This document shows, piece after piece, positions 1-11,907 of a DNA stretch of 64,000 nucleotides. This DNA comes from Hyperoplus lanceolatus (taxonomy: Eukaryota; Chordata; Actinopteri; Uranoscopiformes; Ammodytidae), in contig CM049398.1 in NCBI GenBank assembly GCA_026929865.2, positions 14,775,001 to 14,839,000 on the forward strand, given 5' to 3'. A program made the position numbers and the translations under genes. Positions within the stretch are counted from its first letter, which is position 1, and each line of letters starts with the position of its first letter. The notes under the pieces are model-generated. The model was not told where the DNA came from. It did no database searches and saw nothing but the letters and a program-made list of their open reading frames with translations.

Positions 1-957
1 CCCATTAATTAACCTTGTATGCCCCTTGAGGCAACTTTGGGTAATCCTGCATGTATTTTTCAAGTAGTATTCAATGTATTAATAAACAGTTATCTTTAAA
101 GCTTTGAAGCCAGCCATCATGCTGTGTGGTCTCATTAAATTAGTTAAACATCGATGCTTAGAAAAACACACAGCCTGTGTGTCCCATTAAATTAACATTG
201 CCGCTAGGCCCTGGGAAGCAGAGTTGGCAGGTTTTAGTCAATACATTCATTGGGTTGCATTGTAAAATGCTGTGCGCCACATGAAGAGAGCTGCTGTTAC
301 AGACACTTGTTCTTGCTCAGACAAAGAAAATATAATTTTTAGTTGATAAACGGTGTGCAGCCAGCAGACACTGATGGGCAAACAACAATTGGCATTCCAA
401 ACTTGCAATACCGAAAAAAGGGAAAAATCCCTGCATATGATAAATACAAAAAATGTCAACATTTCTCGTGATCAGAAATACAATAAATGCTACTTACTGT
501 ATATGTAAAAACCTTTTGTAGTTTTATTTTCAAAGCAACACACAAGTTAAACAACTAATTATTTGAATATATTTAATTTTTATCTGTGTACACAGTCACT
601 TTTCTACAAAGCTGTAGAGGTCATGTCAATATCAACACAATTTTCAACCAGCTTATTGATCACAATGGCTGGGCCATACAAACACTATTCAGAAAGGTAA
701 TCATGCATAAGCTTTGAAAGGTATAGATTTATTTTAAATTGACCAGGCTTTACACAGTGAAATAGTGCAACTCTCTCATCATGATGCATTTTGGCTCAAA
801 CTGCTTGCATATATTAGAATAAGAAAGAAAAAAAGCCCAGTATGGTTGGACCATTGTAATTCACTTCCAGTCATGGGTCTCACTCCACTCCCTTTCTCTG
901 GCATACTGAATCAGTGACTACTAACTGAAATCATTTACCTTTTCCTGCCATTCAAAG
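1..957 (+). other. gpr149: gpr149 intron 1, 3' part
   Basis: This stretch is AT-rich non-coding sequence. The short open frames in it have no recognisable similarity. I see no repeat or RNA gene in it. Confidence 0.6.
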
Positions 958-1138
958 ACTTTGGTGTTGGTACGCCACGCACTGAAGGCACGCAGCTCAT
1001 CCCTGGAGACCCTGAGCTTCTTCCTCACCCTGCTTGCCCCTGCCGTCACGCCTTTATTTGTGCTGTCTGAGCGTTGGATCCACATGCCATGCGGCTGCTT
1101 CATCCACTGCAAACGAGATCCAACGCAGGAACCCTCAG
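958..1138 (+). CDS. gpr149: gpr149 exon with TM7 and membrane-proximal tail
   Basis: The acceptor is taken as the pyrimidine-rich stretch ending CAAAG at 957, because the translation after it aligns with human GPR149 without gaps. The donor is GTAAAC at 1139. The exon ends in phase 1 (TCA G), and the next exon supplies TG. In the helix the usual NPxxY site reads TPLFV, so the motif is absent. The cysteines of PCGCFIHC could be palmitoylated (inference). Confidence 0.85.
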
Positions 1139-3157
1139 GTAAACCATGATGTTAACAAAGCACCATCAAGTGTGTTTCCACATAACTAACCCCCCAAAAC
1201 AATTGTCCCACTTTAAGTTTTTATTTTTTTGCACAAGTGTGCAATAAAATGATTCTCTATAACTTTTTTTTTTTACAGTGACGAAAAGAAGATTTGAGTT
1301 CAACCTGTCTTTCCAACAAGGCTGCGGAGTGTACAAGTTGTCGAATGCCACCATGTCTCCTAACAGTCCCCCCCTTGAGAAGCCTGCCTACCACAGTCTC
1401 TTTAACTGTGACTTTCCTAATACCAACTGCCTCGACGCACTAGAAAGTGGCGGGCTCTCCAGCTTGGGGCCCGGTTTTGATTTCAGCACCACCCGCCCTG
1501 TGGACAGCTCCTCTCATGCCGATCTTTTGTTGGAAGCAAGAGAGGTGCTGGCTGATTGTCCTTCACTCCCTCACCAGAGCCACAGAGATGATGGAATCTT
1601 CCCTTGTGTCCCTGCGCTGCTTTCTCATCAGGATCACAATCTCACTGACACATCGTCTGTGTTCGAGGGCTCTGAGAGGAGGCTGTCGCATGAAGACTGT
1701 CGCAAAATCGAGCTGACAGACTGGGAGTGGTGCAGGAGTAAATCGGAGAGAACACCCAGACAGGTACACCAGCGTGCAGAGCTTAAGGCTTATTAGCCTT
1801 GTTGTTGAACCATAAAATTAAGTCATTTGTATCTGTCATGCTGTGGATTAAGGCTGCCTGGCGTCCATTCGTCCTCCACATTCACACTCTTTTGCTTATC
1901 TAAACTAGTCACACAACTGCTGCCTTTTGCATGCAACATATGGTGATGTACTCTGGAGAGGATAATTGAATCAGGTCTCCATGGACCATAGAATGGATGG
2001 ATTTTTTAATCTGCCTTTCTGTGTTTGCATTTTGTTCAAAAGGAAATTAACTTTAATCAGACACACAGCTGGCAGGGTAGGATGCAAGATGAAAGACGTT
2101 GGTCTGACTTGTTGTTCTTTTTGGTCTGTGACTCTGTGGGGCTGTTCTGCACTTGTGAAAAGGCCTCTTTGTTTTTGACTGGACAGAGGTTGGAGCTTTG
2201 TGATTTAGATGAAATTGTTAAAATGCTCTCTCCTCTCTCCATATCTATAGTTTGTGCTTAGCCTTAATGAATTCTGACTAACACAGCAATCAATCAAGAT
2301 ACAATCAGCAGCATACCATTTCAGTAACCAATGTCAGTCAGTCTGTGTTTAGAAAAAACAAATATTCCTTTATTGCTGCTCCACCGACACTCTTAAATTA
2401 GACCACCTCTCAAAGCCCAGCTCTAATCATTGATTCAGTCTTTTGGCTTGGCTGGTTTAAAGGGCAGTGTGATTTTGTCAATGTTTCCTGCCTGGCTGTG
2501 AAGTGATATACAATTGGAGTTACAATTGAATGTGAAATTCAACACAATCCTTTTTTCTACTCAGGTTTTAGTTCAATCTCAATCAGACACATACTGCAGT
2601 TTTTGTCTTTCTGCCTAGACCCAAAGTTGTGTTCATAAGTGTACCATTTGCTGTACCAGTCACTCATAGTATGCAGTAGATGCAAAGTCAAATAGCTCTA
2701 ACTGTAAACAACACTGCTCAAGACAGGCACATAAACCACTATCTGCTAATCCATTTTTAATATATCTCCCAGACAATTTAATTTTTAAACAGCATTCAAA
2801 CATTATAGGTTTACTGATTTATGTGTTCTGGCTTTAGAGATGGAAACAGATGAGAAAACAGCTATATTCTGTCCCTGAGAGACAGCTTAGCAGCCTCAGG
2901 CATTATATTTAAAACTGACAACAGTGATTGTGACATTTGGAGCAGTTACACTATTAGCTTGTTTTAAACACACAAACATTTGTGTGTTTAAAACAATTTG
3001 AACATGAACAGACTCAGACACATGCATGTGCACACACACAAAGACACTTGATGGAAACACATATACACACTTCATCTCTGTTTCTCTTCTATTTTATCTC
3101 TGCTCCACTTACAATATTTTGGCTTGAATATCACCAGAGGGCGGAACATCCACGCAG

Positions 3158-3208
<51 letters not shown>

Positions 3209-6200
3209 GTGCCCTATTTGTCAGTTTCTTAGCAGCACACAATGTATACTACACTCCCTTCGGCCTTATTCATTGAATGAGATCAATATATAAAAGTATT
3301 TACAAGCACAATTACAGTATGCATGTGCAATCACACACCGCATATACAAACGTAACAAAAACAACAAAGAAGACAATAATAAAACATTAAGCCACACAGA
3401 TCTAGCAAAACATAAAGATTAAAATTAGCTCACACACACACATATACAAGCTATACACACTCAGCCAAACAGCAGATGAAAGCGAAGCCTTACCATTTGT
3501 GTTTTGTTGTACTATTTCCTGGCTGTGTTTTGCTCCTTATTAGCCGGCTAGATGTCATTACCCGGCGTAAGCCCTCCTTAGTCCCAGCCCTTGGGCGTGA
3601 TCACAAGCATTATCCCACAGGGGAAACAGAGATGTAATGGGCATTCAGATTTTGGAAACTGGAACCCGTTTGCCACTCTGAGAACACATCCAAAACTGTA
3701 ATTTTGAACCAATGTACCAATATGTTACAAGGTGGAGAATGAAAAAGACAAAAAAAACAATTGATTTTTGGTGGACCAGAAAATAACACATCCAGAATTG
3801 ATATACTGCAAACATCGCAGGATTTGGCTGGGAGCCCTCTGTCTCCCCCCATTTGAGCCCCTTGATCAGGCGCCACTGAAATGGCTGTCAGCAAAGGCTG
3901 CCTTTCTTCTAGCGATTGCATCAGCCAAGCGTGTTGGTGAGCTTCATGCATTGTCAGTGAGTGAACAGTGTATATGCTGGAACTCAGATGGCACAGGGGT
4001 GGCACTGTGGCCTAACCGTTCATTCTTCCCAAAGTGGCTGCCTTCGGCCTTCTATAATCAGGTCATAGAGCTAGCAGCTTATGGCCCCTCACATCTACCG
4101 GATGAGGAAGCTAGTTCAGCAGAACTATTCTGCCCGGTGAGAGCCTTGAGATGTTACATACAGGAAACTGCTGGTTTTCGCCAATCTGATGGCCTGTTCG
4201 TCTGCTACGGGGGCCCGAGAAAGGGGCAAGCACTGTCCAGACAGAGGCTTTCCAAGTGTGTGGTGAAGGTAATTGAGGAGGCATACAAGTCAAGAGGACT
4301 GCCTTTGCCTCCTAACGTCAGAGGCCATTCCACCAGGAGTGTCTCCACTTCCTGGGCAGTACTAAGAGGAGTGCCTTTAAGTGACATTTGTGCAGCGGCC
4401 TCCTGGGCTTCAGCGTGCACCTTTTCCCGTTTATACAGGGTCAATGTAGCTGCTCGCCACCCAGTGGCTGCAGCTGTTTTCCGGAACCCTCAGACCCTTC
4501 CTAATAGGTGGGTACAGGATTCCTCGTGACTACGTTGGTAATAGTCATCCAGTGTTAAGCACTGCCTCTGGCGGTCAGTAAGAATGAAATAGAACGATAG
4601 TTACGTAGGTAACTACGGTTCTATGAATTCTGGATGAGCGCCAGAGTTCTCTGTCACTCGGAATCTTGCGAGAAGATTCTGAAGGGACATTTTGGGAAGT
4701 GACGTGGACTTATATAGACGGGCGTCCCAACGTCATCCCTGGTCACACGTGACTTTGTTTATATTATATACTCGACCTGCGCATGCGCGATGGATAACAT
4801 CCAGTGTTAAGCACTGCCTCTGGCGGTCAGTAAGAATGAAATAGAACTCTTTGTTTACCTATAATCTAACACATGATTCAGATGTTTCTGTCATTCTACT
4901 TACAAATCCTGCGATGTTTGCAGTATATCAATTCTGGTTGTGTTATTTTCTGGTCCACCAAAAATCAATTTTTTTTTTTTGTCTTTTTCATTCTCCACCT
5001 TGTAACATATTGGTACATTGGTTCAAAATTACAGTTTTGGATGTGTTCTCAGAGTGGCAAACGGGTTCCAGTTTCCAACATCTGAATGCCCATTACATCT
5101 CTGTTTCCCCTGTGGGATAATGCTTGTGATCACGCCCCTAGCTCAGATCACTTAGATCCAGCTTTGATTTATATAGCGCCTTTCAAGGCACTCAAAGACG
5201 CTTTACAGGGTTCCAGGTTCCATTCATTCACACACAGTTATACTGGTGGTGGTAAACTACCATAGTAGCCACAGCTGCCCTGGGGCAGACTGACGGAAGC
5301 GTGGCTGCCATTCAGCGCCTCAAACATACAGCAGTCATACACATTCACACGAGGCAAGGTGGGTGAAGTGTCTTGCCCAAGGACACAACAACCATGACAC
5401 AGGTGGCAGAGCGGGGATCGAACCGCCAACCCTTGGATCATTGGCCAACCCGCTTAACCACCTGAGCCACGGTCGCCCAAGTGTTAAGCACTGCCTCTGG
5501 CGGTCATCCAGAATTCATAGAACCGTAGTTACCTACGTAACAATCGTTTTCAGCCATGCTAGCAGCTCTGTGACAGTTTACTTTGGAACAGTAGTGCTGT
5601 GAACTAAATGCTACATTTAGCTTGCTTACAATAAGAATGCTTGGTCAACACAGTCATGTATGTGGTTTAACATACATGATAAAGGAGCAAGGTGCAAAGG
5701 GGCTTTGCACACTTTGTACGTCTTCTAAACGACATGCTGAGCAGCCAAGATGGAAAGTAATATTTATTATTACTCTCAGGTAAAGTTGTTGTGTTGGACG
5801 TTGACTAAAATAGATTTTTCTCTGGTTCTCCCTATCCAGCGATCATCAGGTGGTCTGTTGATCCCCCTGTGCGCCTTTCAGGGCACGGTATCCCTGCAAG
5901 CACCCACAGGGAAGACCCTCTCTCTCTCCACCTATGAGGTTAGCAGTGACGGACTCAAAATCTCCCCCAACAACACCAGGAAGGTAACCAGCCCTAAGCA
6001 CAGTCTCGTCTAAAATATTACAGTTTAATTCATGGTAATCTTTACCTGACATTCCTTAACCCAAGGAAGTGTTTGACATTTAGCAAAGGGCACTTATTGC
6101 TTTTCTTGATAAGATGTGTTGTTACCACGGAGAGTCACGTTCTGTATTTTGTTTTGTTAACCAAAATCACACTGGTTGTCTTAACATTTCCATTTTCATA

Positions 6201-6930
6201 TGCATTAAAGAAACACAAAATGTTATATGTTAATGATTTACAGATTCTAGGTGGATATTTGAGTTTAGACAGAGTCAGACTAGCTGTTTTTCTTCATGCT
6301 TCCATGCGTCCTTATGCTGATCTATTTCCTGACTATAGCTTTCATCTTTAACACAAATCCTTTGTGGGAGTCATATGACTTTTTGCGTCCTACTCAATTC
6401 ATACATGTTCCCTTTTGACTCATCAGGTGGAAGTGTATCGCTCCAAATCAGTGGGCCACCAGCCCTGCAGTGCGGACGAGCCAGCGTCAGGAGGCCAGGA
6501 CAGAGACTGTAACGTCAGCGGCTTTGGGTTGGGCATGGACATGGGTCTGGGAGCCGGCATGGGGGACACCAACGTCAAGATCCACCTGGAGGTGCTGGAG
6601 ATCTGCGACAACGAGGAGGCCATGGACAGCGTCTCCATCATCTCCAACATCAGCCAGTCCTCAGCTCACACTCGCTCGCCCTCGCTGCGCTACTCGCGGC
6701 GGGAGAACCGCTTCGTCTCCTGCGACCTGGGCGAGACGGCCTCCTACTCCCTGCTCATCCCCAGCGGAGGCAACCCCGAGGCGGACACTATCAACATCAC
6801 CATACCTGACACGGTGGAGGCTCACCGGCAGAACAGCCGGCGGCAGACCCAGGAGAGCTCGGGCTACCGGGAGGAGATACAGCTGCTCAACGAGGCCTAC
6901 AGGAAGCAGGCCGGGGAGAGTGAAGAGTGA
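958..6930 (+). CDS. gpr149: gpr149, orphan class A GPCR; last four coding exons (5' exon outside window)
   Basis: This is the 3' part of the orphan G-protein-coupled receptor 149, a plasma-membrane protein with no established ligand. The coding segments are about 958-1138, 1279-1763, 5840-5983 and 6427-6930 (stop TGA 6928-6930). Each junction has GT/AG sites and the reading frame carries through. The first segment holds the seventh transmembrane helix ([17 protein letters not shown]) and the cysteine-rich start of the tail (PCGCFIHC). The rest is a long cytoplasmic tail with blocks I recognise from mammalian GPR149: [86 protein letters not shown] and [12 protein letters not shown]. No stop or frameshift was seen. 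TM1-6 must be coded to the left of position 1. The start of the first visible segment is the least certain boundary. Confidence 0.95.
1279..1763 (+). CDS. gpr149: gpr149 exon, cytoplasmic tail part 1
   Basis: The acceptor is a T-rich tract ending ACAG at 1278, and the donor GTACAC follows CAG at 1763. The exon opens with [13 protein letters not shown] and closes with [10 protein letters not shown] and [15 protein letters not shown], both strongly conserved in the family. The middle part (roughly 1360-1650) is serine/proline-rich and looks poorly conserved, as expected for an unstructured tail. Confidence 0.95.
3160..3211. repeat. (GT)n microsatellite
   Basis: About 26 TG/GT units with one C interruption near the 3' end. 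Confidence 0.97.
3593..5138. mobile_element. DIRS-type fragment between 234-bp inverted arms
   Basis: The left arm (3593-3825) and right arm (4904-5138) are near-identical inverted copies; both contain CACAGGGGAAACAGAG or its complement and end in GGGCGTGATCACAAGC. The spacer codes the C-terminal half of a DIRS-like tyrosine recombinase (about 3826-4530). It then carries sequence resembling fish DIRS terminal repeats, with the motif GTTACGTAGGTAACTACGG and a TTAAGCACTGCCTCTGGCGG unit that occurs twice (near 4554 and 4804). DIRS elements are tyrosine-recombinase retrotransposons with inverted terminal repeats. No reverse transcriptase was seen, so this copy is a fragment. Whether the outer arms belong to DIRS or to another element is unresolved. 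Confidence 0.8.
3826..4530 (+). pseudogene. DIRS-like tyrosine recombinase, C-terminal fragment
   Basis: The open frame contains [18 protein letters not shown] (first catalytic Arg region), [12 protein letters not shown] (the H-x-x-R box) and FSRLYRV (the probable nucleophile Tyr). This matches the tyrosine recombinase of DIRS retrotransposons, which integrates the circular DNA intermediate. The frame runs into the left inverted arm upstream, so the N-terminal half is missing. The stop is the TGA at 4528-4530. It is inactive as it stands, because a full recombinase and the RT/RNase H partner are absent. Confidence 0.85.
5143..5478 (-). mobile_element. tRNA-derived SINE
   Basis: Read on the - strand, the head has an A-box-like GTGGCTCAGGTGGTTAAGC (from about 5469) and a B box GGTTCGATCCCC (5413-5424), as in tRNA-derived SINEs. 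A body follows with GTTGTGTCCTTGGGCAAG, and the end is ATATAAATC near 5165. It sits between the right inverted arm and a remnant of DIRS terminal repeat, so it probably inserted into that element. No product is coded. Confidence 0.75.
5479..5545. mobile_element. DIRS terminal-repeat remnant
   Basis: A third copy of the TTAAGCACTGCCTCTGGCGG unit is followed by GAACCGTAGTTACCTACGTAAC. That is the inverted complement of the motif near 4600-4622. It marks the far edge of the composite insertion. Confidence 0.7.
5840..5983 (+). CDS. gpr149: gpr149 exon, cytoplasmic tail part 2
   Basis: This is a 144 bp exon of exactly 48 codons, with acceptor TATCCAG and donor GTAACC. It codes [11 protein letters not shown] and [15 protein letters not shown], which match the mammalian tail. 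It follows a 4.1 kb intron loaded with transposon remains. Confidence 0.95.
6427..6930 (+). CDS. gpr149: gpr149 last coding exon
   Basis: The acceptor is ATCAG at 6426. The exon holds 167 codons plus TGA. A Gly/Met-rich insert near 6520-6560 ([16 protein letters not shown]) appears to be a fish feature and is absent from the human tail as I remember it. The exon is clearly more GC-rich than its flanks. Confidence 0.95.
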   Translation: MEVYRSKSVGHQPCSADEPASGGQDRDCNVSGFGLGMDMGLGAGMGDTNVKIHLEVLEICDNEEAMDSVSIISNISQSSAHTRSPSLRYSRRENRFVSCDLGETASYSLLIPSGGNPEADTINITIPDTVEAHRQNSRRQTQESSGYREEIQLLNEAYRKQAGESEE

Positions 6931-7213
6931 AGGGTGACGGACATTCGGGATAACGAGAAGGGAAGGTGTGTGTCTCTCGGGAGGAGGACGCTTGACAGAG
7001 CATCTCTGACAGCAGAAGGATGAAAGACAAATATTCTCATCATTTCCACACTTATTACTTTTTACCATCACCACAGAACTGACAGGTGACCCCAAACAGA
7101 GACTTATAGCTTAAGACTGTTATAATGTTCTGTTTGCCCTGTGTTGTATAGGCTACTTCCTGTTCAGCACAGCAACAGGAGAGCACACGCATCACCTGTG
7201 TACACAGAGATAG

Positions 7214-7261
7214 ATGAGAGACAGACAGATGAGAGACAGACAGACAGACAGACAGACAGAT
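7214..7261. repeat. (GACA)n-type microsatellite
   Basis: Tandem GACA/CAGA units lie in the presumed gpr149 3' UTR, with an interrupting GATGAGA. Confidence 0.9.
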
Positions 7262-8715
7262 GATGGTTAGAGAAACATTATTCTAGCAAAACATCAGTAT
7301 TCCTTGCAAAACCTTCACCATATGGCAACATGTCATCATCAAATAGATACAGCCGGGGAGAAATTCACTTAAATGTAAAAAAAAAAACAAAAAAAAAAAA
7401 CAAGGTCCGGTCAAATGTCTGATATGAAGCTGCACATCACCGATGACTCAGCTGTGAGGGGAGGGGTCACCTGACCCGTGCGTCTGACTCATCCCGTTGT
7501 ATGTTGTTGTGCATTTATGTGTAAGAGATGTATCTTTCCCTTAAGGACCAGGTCACACGTTTGACAAGAACGGTTTGTGATGTCAGCTACCAAAATAATT
7601 CTCACGTCACGTTTCCTAGACACAAATGTATTTATTCTGCAGATGTTTATTTTATTCATGCCGTGTTTTCCTTTGCGCCCTGCAGCTATTGTACGTCCAT
7701 CATGTATTAATCAAATGAGAGGGAGAAAGAGATTTTTAAAATAGGCAGAGAGAGAGAAAAAAGGAGAGAGAGGCAAGCAATTGAGGGATATTGCAAATTA
7801 ATTTTCAGAAATAGTTTGAGGGGATATTTATGTAGAGCTGAGCAGCAACCTTTAAATGAGCAACAATGTATATATTCCACTACAGTATAGGCAGCATATG
7901 AATGTAGATTCTAGAGCCACTTTGGGGGATCATCTCTCTGCCTACTCAGTTCACGGCCCATCCAATCAGTGAGCCACCGGGTCCTCTCACCTTCCAGCGA
8001 ATACATGCATAAATTCAGGACTGGATTTTTTTTTATTGATAGTATTGTTCATTCACCCACCGTTATTGAATGGTAACAAGGACTATGAACCTTTTTCAGG
8101 AGCGTATACATATTTATTCTCTTTTGCAGATCATATGAGTATATATGAGTCCGTTATCTATATACGCACATTCACACATGTACATGTGGTTATATGATTG
8201 CAGTCACTTAGAAAAATAGGATTGTGATTGGTCGAGCTCAGAGCGACTTATATATTTATGATAATACTTTATTCTTTTTTGACGGTGTCCCTTTTTATAT
8301 CAGCTGTTTGGTTGCAGGATCTTCCACACAACACCATGCAGACATAATTTGCAGGCGTTTGAATAGTCCTTCAGCAGGCCCATCATCAGCTGCGATGTGC
8401 TCCATCCCCCTGAAGAATGTTGTCATTAAAGATTCATACCAGAGAGCTGCCTCCAACGGGATTGCAGTGCATTTCTATTTCGAGTGCTCTTGGGCGCAAT
8501 GTGACAGAAAATCATGTACAGGCTTATGAATGTAAAGTTGTGTTCAATGTCAACCATGTCAGCTGTTAATGGTGCCAAAGGTTTTCAATTCCAACTGAGC
8601 ACCGCTTCATCTCTGCAGCCCAACGAAGTGGAAGTAATTCGATCATCCGCTTATTCTCACTTTTAGACATGACTACGGTTCGGCTTCTGGACAAGTGTTC
8701 TCAGAAATTGTAATC

Positions 8716-8721
8716 AATAAA
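8716..8721 (+). terminator. gpr149: candidate poly(A) signal of gpr149
   Basis: AATAAA lies 1.79 kb after the gpr149 stop. It is the likeliest 3' end that I can see, but no transcript evidence is available here. Confidence 0.5.
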
Positions 8722-8725
8722 CTGC

Positions 8726-11700
8726 CTTGTTTGTGAGAGATTGGAAAATTGCACATTATAGGCGCATACGTGTTTACATGTCCATTCACTCGTGTCAACT
8801 ATCTGGACTGATAACCGGTAACAAAAAAATAACTCAAATGGGACTTTCTTTTACAGAATAAAAGCAGATAAAGCGGAATAATTAAGAGACTGACCTAGAT
8901 AGTTAGCAGTCATCAATGCTTGTTGTGCCCCATGGGATGACAATAATGTGACTGAGCCACAGCAGCTGTATGGGATTTTTATTGTGCTTTTATCAGTGTT
9001 TGAGTTGCCATAAAATCAGCAGTAAAATGCATTAAATGTTCTTGTATCTGGGAACTTTTCGCAAATGATTGATCATGGTTTGTCTGTAATTTAGTGCAGT
9101 TAGCCTTTTTTGAAGGAGAGAGACTGGAAAGCACATGAAAGCGGGAGGAAATTAAGAAAACGGCATAGGACTGCTAAAAACCAAATGGAAAATAATGGAA
9201 AACTTAGATTTTTAAAGGCTTTTGACAGCTGCATGCTCCTCCCAATGTTTTGCCTTTTCTCTCGAATGCAAAAACAGTCCATATGTTAAAACATGATGCT
9301 ATTCACCTGGTGTTTTTCATCTTGGTCAAACGATTCATTGGGGTCAGAGGTCACTTTTTCCTGAGAAGCCAACTTTCAATTCTTCACTCCCAGACCTGCT
9401 TAAGGCAAGCCTGAATATATTTATGTCAGTGCTCAATATTAAACATAAAGAAACACACACATCTGTGACAATAATTAATTTCATCCAGAATATTTTTTTT
9501 TCAAAACCCCTGAAAATTATCTTCTGTGTGTTTTTTCTGTTTGGTCTGGACACCATGAATCTGGACACACTGCTCAAATGTTCATTTCACAGTTGCAGTC
9601 ACACATCAAATTAAAGATATCACATCGTTGAATGCATCATCGATGATGATGACTTGACAGGAGAGCGGGCAAAGAGAAGGAACTTCGTTTAAAAGTGCCG
9701 ATGCGTGAAATTGCACGACAGAGCTTTAGGCAGCTATCTTCTGGACAGCTTCTCATGAGAATCACCCAACACATACCATTACCGACCCCCTAACAACCGC
9801 CAACCTTTTATAGTTTCCGTTCAGTGCCATGCGCTTCATGACATTAATTGGATGTATGTATAGTGCTTTTTAGTCTTTGTGAGACTAAAAGACAGGAGGA
9901 GAAATGGCTGGGGGAGCATCTGAAAAAACTCATTCAATATTCCAGCTAATTTAAAACAAGAGAATGTTGATTACAATCCAATTCGGATTGTATTCAAACA
10001 GAGTGGGTGAAGGGTGAAAAACAGCATTCTTAAATATAAATAAATGTAGAAGCACTTATTGATTTAAATATTTAAATAAAATCAATATTTAAATTAAAAA
10101 CATTCAGCCTCCTGTGAAGCACGTCGTGTTATGTACAAGTTACAATAAAATGCTTCAGAGAGGCAGTGTTTCACTAATTGCTAGTGCTATTAATCCAGTG
10201 TTATTTTAATTAGAGTGTGTTGGATTGCTTTGCTGTTAAACTGTATAGTAGTTGATGAATCACCATTACATTTTAGAACATATTGAAACTGAAAAGCTAC
10301 GGACAATATGTAGCCTATGAAGGTAAATGCTTAAAATCACCACCATGCCCATGATAGAGCCAGCATGTGATAGGGTCTTCCGTCATGTAGATCTGTTTCT
10401 TTTGGCTGTAACCTTTAAGGCTCAGACAACAGGCCATGCCCTGATATTCCATTGAGCTTGAAGACGTTTACAGCGTTGACTTTGACAGCACAGACTGTCT
10501 CTGTCTGTGAATATACTGTATTATAGTTATAGGCAGGGCTGCCAAGTTTCACAAAAAGTTTGGAGTGAGATTTTTTGGCTGAGGGATCCAAAACCGTGTC
10601 CTCTCCCCATCCACTCATTTTTGCTAGTGTCCTGTGAGTTTATATATTGCTCATAATAAATCAGAAATAAAAGACAATTGGAAAATGTGATAACACATCA
10701 AAAATCTTATTAGAATAAACAAATTCATGAATTGCAAAGTCGTAGGACAGGTTTTAATTAAACATTGGGTGTGGGGGACATATTATAAGTGGGGTCCCCC
10801 CCCGAAATTTTTTAGCATTAAACACTTAATTTCCTGCATTCTGGTGAATTTTTATGAAGCAATGTGAGCCTTTTCTGCATTTATTTTTATGTAAAGTAAA
10901 AGAGAACATTCACGGTTTCGCTGACACAAATTTAATTGAATAGCCTACAATGCATGTGTAGTTCTTTCAAATATCTCCTGTTGCTTATTGTTAAAACATT
11001 TGGTTAAACTGTAATAAAGGTAATTATTCTATATCATGTCTACTATTGAGGGTTGAGTGGCTGGTGGTATTTTACTAGCAGCATTAGGCTTTATTCAAAG
11101 AAGAAAACAAATTAGGGAACAGTTCAACACCAATGCAAACTAAAAAAAATAAAACATCTGGGTTACTTGGTCCCTCCTCTTAGGCTTACCTTGATTTGTG
11201 TTATGAAAAGTGCTATAAATGTGCAATACATGGGATAGTTCATTACATAGAATAATAAAAGCATTTTTATTGGCGGATGAGCCAATAAAAACTTTGCAAA
11301 CCTAATTTTCAAACTAAATTACCAAAAACAATATACAAAACGATCCAAAGATCTTCTGAATTTACTTGAGTGAGATTGAAGGGTTAATATGTTTGATGCA
11401 TGCGCGCTCACCGGCCGGCGGGGACACAATTCTTATCAGCGGTAACTTGGCACGCTGTCAACACACACCTCGGAAGAGAAGGTGCGGGGGGGGGGGGGGG
11501 GGGGGGGGGGGCGACGACGACGACGACTCGCCTCCTCCCGCTTCGAATGCACAGTGCACATCAAAGCATAAGGTTAATGCGCGTTCAGAAAGAGGAAGTC
11601 ACGGCACTCATGTCTGTTAACTTTTCAAAATAAGAAATTGAAAATAAAAGTCCCGCAAAACAATCCCTTTTGGGGATTAATTTCTCCGCGTGAGAAATTT

Positions 11701-11907
11701 GAGGTGTGGCGTGTGAGAGTGTGAACTGGTTGATTTGCGTGTGTCTCACGGCCAAAGAGTGAGACTTGGCAGCTATGGTTATAGGGCATTGCTTAAACAG
11801 TATTTTTTGGTGTCCAATCTCTGCCTCTTCAGGGACTCAAAATGGATACGTCCATGCGTAGCTGAGCATTGACATAAATAGATTTGGTCAACTGCAATAT
11901 TAGGGTT
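8726..11907. other. gpr149-dhx36 intergenic region
   Basis: This is AT-rich sequence with no open frame of recognisable similarity. The only clear structure is the G26/(CGA) tract at 11486-11526. Confidence 0.7.
11486..11526. repeat. G26 homopolymer followed by (CGA)5
   Basis: An uninterrupted run of 26 G is followed by CGACGACGACGACGA, inside a local GC-rich island. The run can in principle form G-quadruplex DNA. Homopolymer lengths are often misassembled. Confidence 0.95.

Larger units (their letters stand above)
1764..5839 (+). other. gpr149: gpr149 intron 3 with inserted repeats
   Basis: This 4.1 kb intron holds a GT microsatellite (3160-3211), a DIRS-type recombinase fragment between inverted arms (3593-5138), a SINE (5143-5478) and a DIRS terminal fragment (5479-5545). 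Between 1764 and 3159 I see only AT-rich sequence without recognisable features. Confidence 0.75.
6931..8725 (+). other. gpr149: gpr149 3' untranslated region (probable)
   Basis: No coding signal follows the stop for about 1.8 kb. The first canonical AATAAA that I place in a plausible context is at 8716-8721, so the mRNA probably ends near 8735-8745. The region contains a GACA microsatellite (7214-7261) and A-rich runs near 7375-7402. The end point is an inference. Confidence 0.55.

Noticed and set aside
6470-7095. Alternative-frame and antisense frames over the gpr149 last exon
   Set aside because: The GC-rich coding exon leaves the other frames open. Only the frame with the conserved tail motifs is real.
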